Below are positions 63,738-64,000 of a stretch of DNA of 64,000 nt, piece by piece; position 1 is the first letter of the stretch, and each line of letters begins with the position of its first letter. The translations under genes and the position numbers were made by a program. Source of the DNA: Roseovarius spongiae (GTDB taxonomy: Bacteria; Pseudomonadota; Alphaproteobacteria; Rhodobacterales; Rhodobacteraceae); the NCBI RefSeq assembly GCF_003651245.1, contig NZ_RAPE01000003.1:372001-436000 (forward strand), in the 5' to 3' direction. A model generated the notes under the pieces. It searched no databases and was not told where the DNA came from. It saw only the letters and a list, made by a program, of their open reading frames with translations.

Positions 63738-64000
63738 TCAGGTCAGCAGCCAAATGTTGAAGCGCTCGGTCATCTCGGCGCGGTTCTCTTCCCACCAGGC
63801 CTCATCCGCGATCCGCATGCCCGCAAGGTTCTCGGGCGCGGTGGTGAGGACCTTGGCGCGTTCGGCGTCGATATAGTCATACGCCTTGAGATTGGTCGGG
63901 CCGTAGGACAGGTCGTCCGTGAACAGCGCCTGCTGTTCGGGCCGGCTGCAGAAGGCGACGAACTCGCGGGCGGCGTCGCCCTTGGGCCCGCCCTTGGGCA
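63738..64000 (-). CDS. ABC transporter periplasmic substrate-binding protein, C-terminal part
   Basis: Cut by the window end; about 87 C-terminal residues are visible, ending in a TGA at 63738-63740. They read ...GDAAREFVAFCSRPEQQALF then TTAPENLAGMRIADEAWWEE and end RFNIWLLT. The segment with REFVAF and QQALF is the usual hinge-helix pattern of PotD/PotF-like binding proteins. It starts the five-gene operon with the fused permease. The signal peptide and binding pocket lie outside, so the substrate cannot be guessed from it. Confidence 0.8.
   Translation of the reverse strand, partial: PKGGPKGDAAREFVAFCSRPEQQALFTDDLSYGPTNLKAYDYIDAERAKVLTTAPENLAGMRIADEAWWEENRAEMTERFNIWLLT

Overview
The window is about 64 kb of GC-rich bacterial chromosome, densely packed, with genes on both strands and many 1-8 base gene overlaps. 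Gene content points to an alphaproteobacterium of the Rhodobacteraceae (Rhodobacter/Roseobacter group): an RpoH2-like sigma-32 factor, a PutA without an obvious N-terminal DNA-binding segment divergent from an Lrp-type PutR, a soxBDAG sarcosine oxidase operon, fused PuuE-UraD, a small DUF6280-like protein, and dispersed intergenic elements of the GCCTCCGGCGGG-AGTATTT type. This is inference from gene families; no rRNA is present. I saw no insertion sequence, prophage, integrase or CRISPR array.

Layout. 1-12.8 kb is mostly minus-strand housekeeping: a truncated helicase gene, a TauE exporter pair, tsaB-rimI, a NifU-like protein, a universal stress protein, an overlapping chain coaBC > dut > ThiF/MoeB-like > M3 oligopeptidase, rpoH2-chaN, and rpmI-rplT with a good sigma-70 type promoter. 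12.5-18.6 kb is carbon metabolism (pyk, N-formylglutamate amidohydrolase, an isomerase, glpD-glpK). 18.9-26.8 kb holds a WbpM-like sugar-nucleotide dehydratase, pcm, a TolC-type channel, a PopZ-like acidic protein, efp with a clear terminator, ygfZ and a glycosyltransferase. 26.8-30.4 kb is a purine (urate) degradation cluster: puuD and uraH diverge from puuE-uraD and allA. allE lies apart at 43.2 kb, and no allantoate-hydrolysing gene is in the window.

30.4-35.7 kb has an enoyl-CoA hydratase, two PLP aminotransferases, a small membrane protein, a tyrosine phosphatase and a divergent GAPDH-family enzyme. A tRNA-Gly(TCC) precedes the soxBDAG operon (36.1-41.3 kb), which diverges from a GlxA-type AraC regulator that probably controls it. 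The soxB-soxD gap carries three consecutive perfect hairpins. 42.3-53.2 kb includes a Nit-type amidase, allE, valS, an HD-domain protein, metF divergent from metR, an inositol monophosphatase, an FkbM methyltransferase, a GFA protein and a rhomboid protease. putA and putR diverge at 56.8 kb, followed by a TPR protein and tRNA-Leu(TAA).

The last 6 kb is a minus-strand catabolic-looking operon cut by the window end: substrate-binding protein, PotA-like ATPase, a single-chain PotB-PotC type permease, an AMP-dependent acyl-CoA ligase and an NAD(P)-binding dehydrogenase-like protein. It looks like uptake, CoA activation and redox processing of one unknown substrate.

The most unusual signals are (i) short elements ending GGAACATTGAAAG that sit a few bases after stop codons (coaBC, efp, valS) or in inverted pairs, (ii) the triple hairpin inside the sox operon, (iii) a GGAAC-N17-CGTT promoter candidate before rpoH2, and (iv) the 58-64 kb ligase/dehydrogenase/fused-permease operon.
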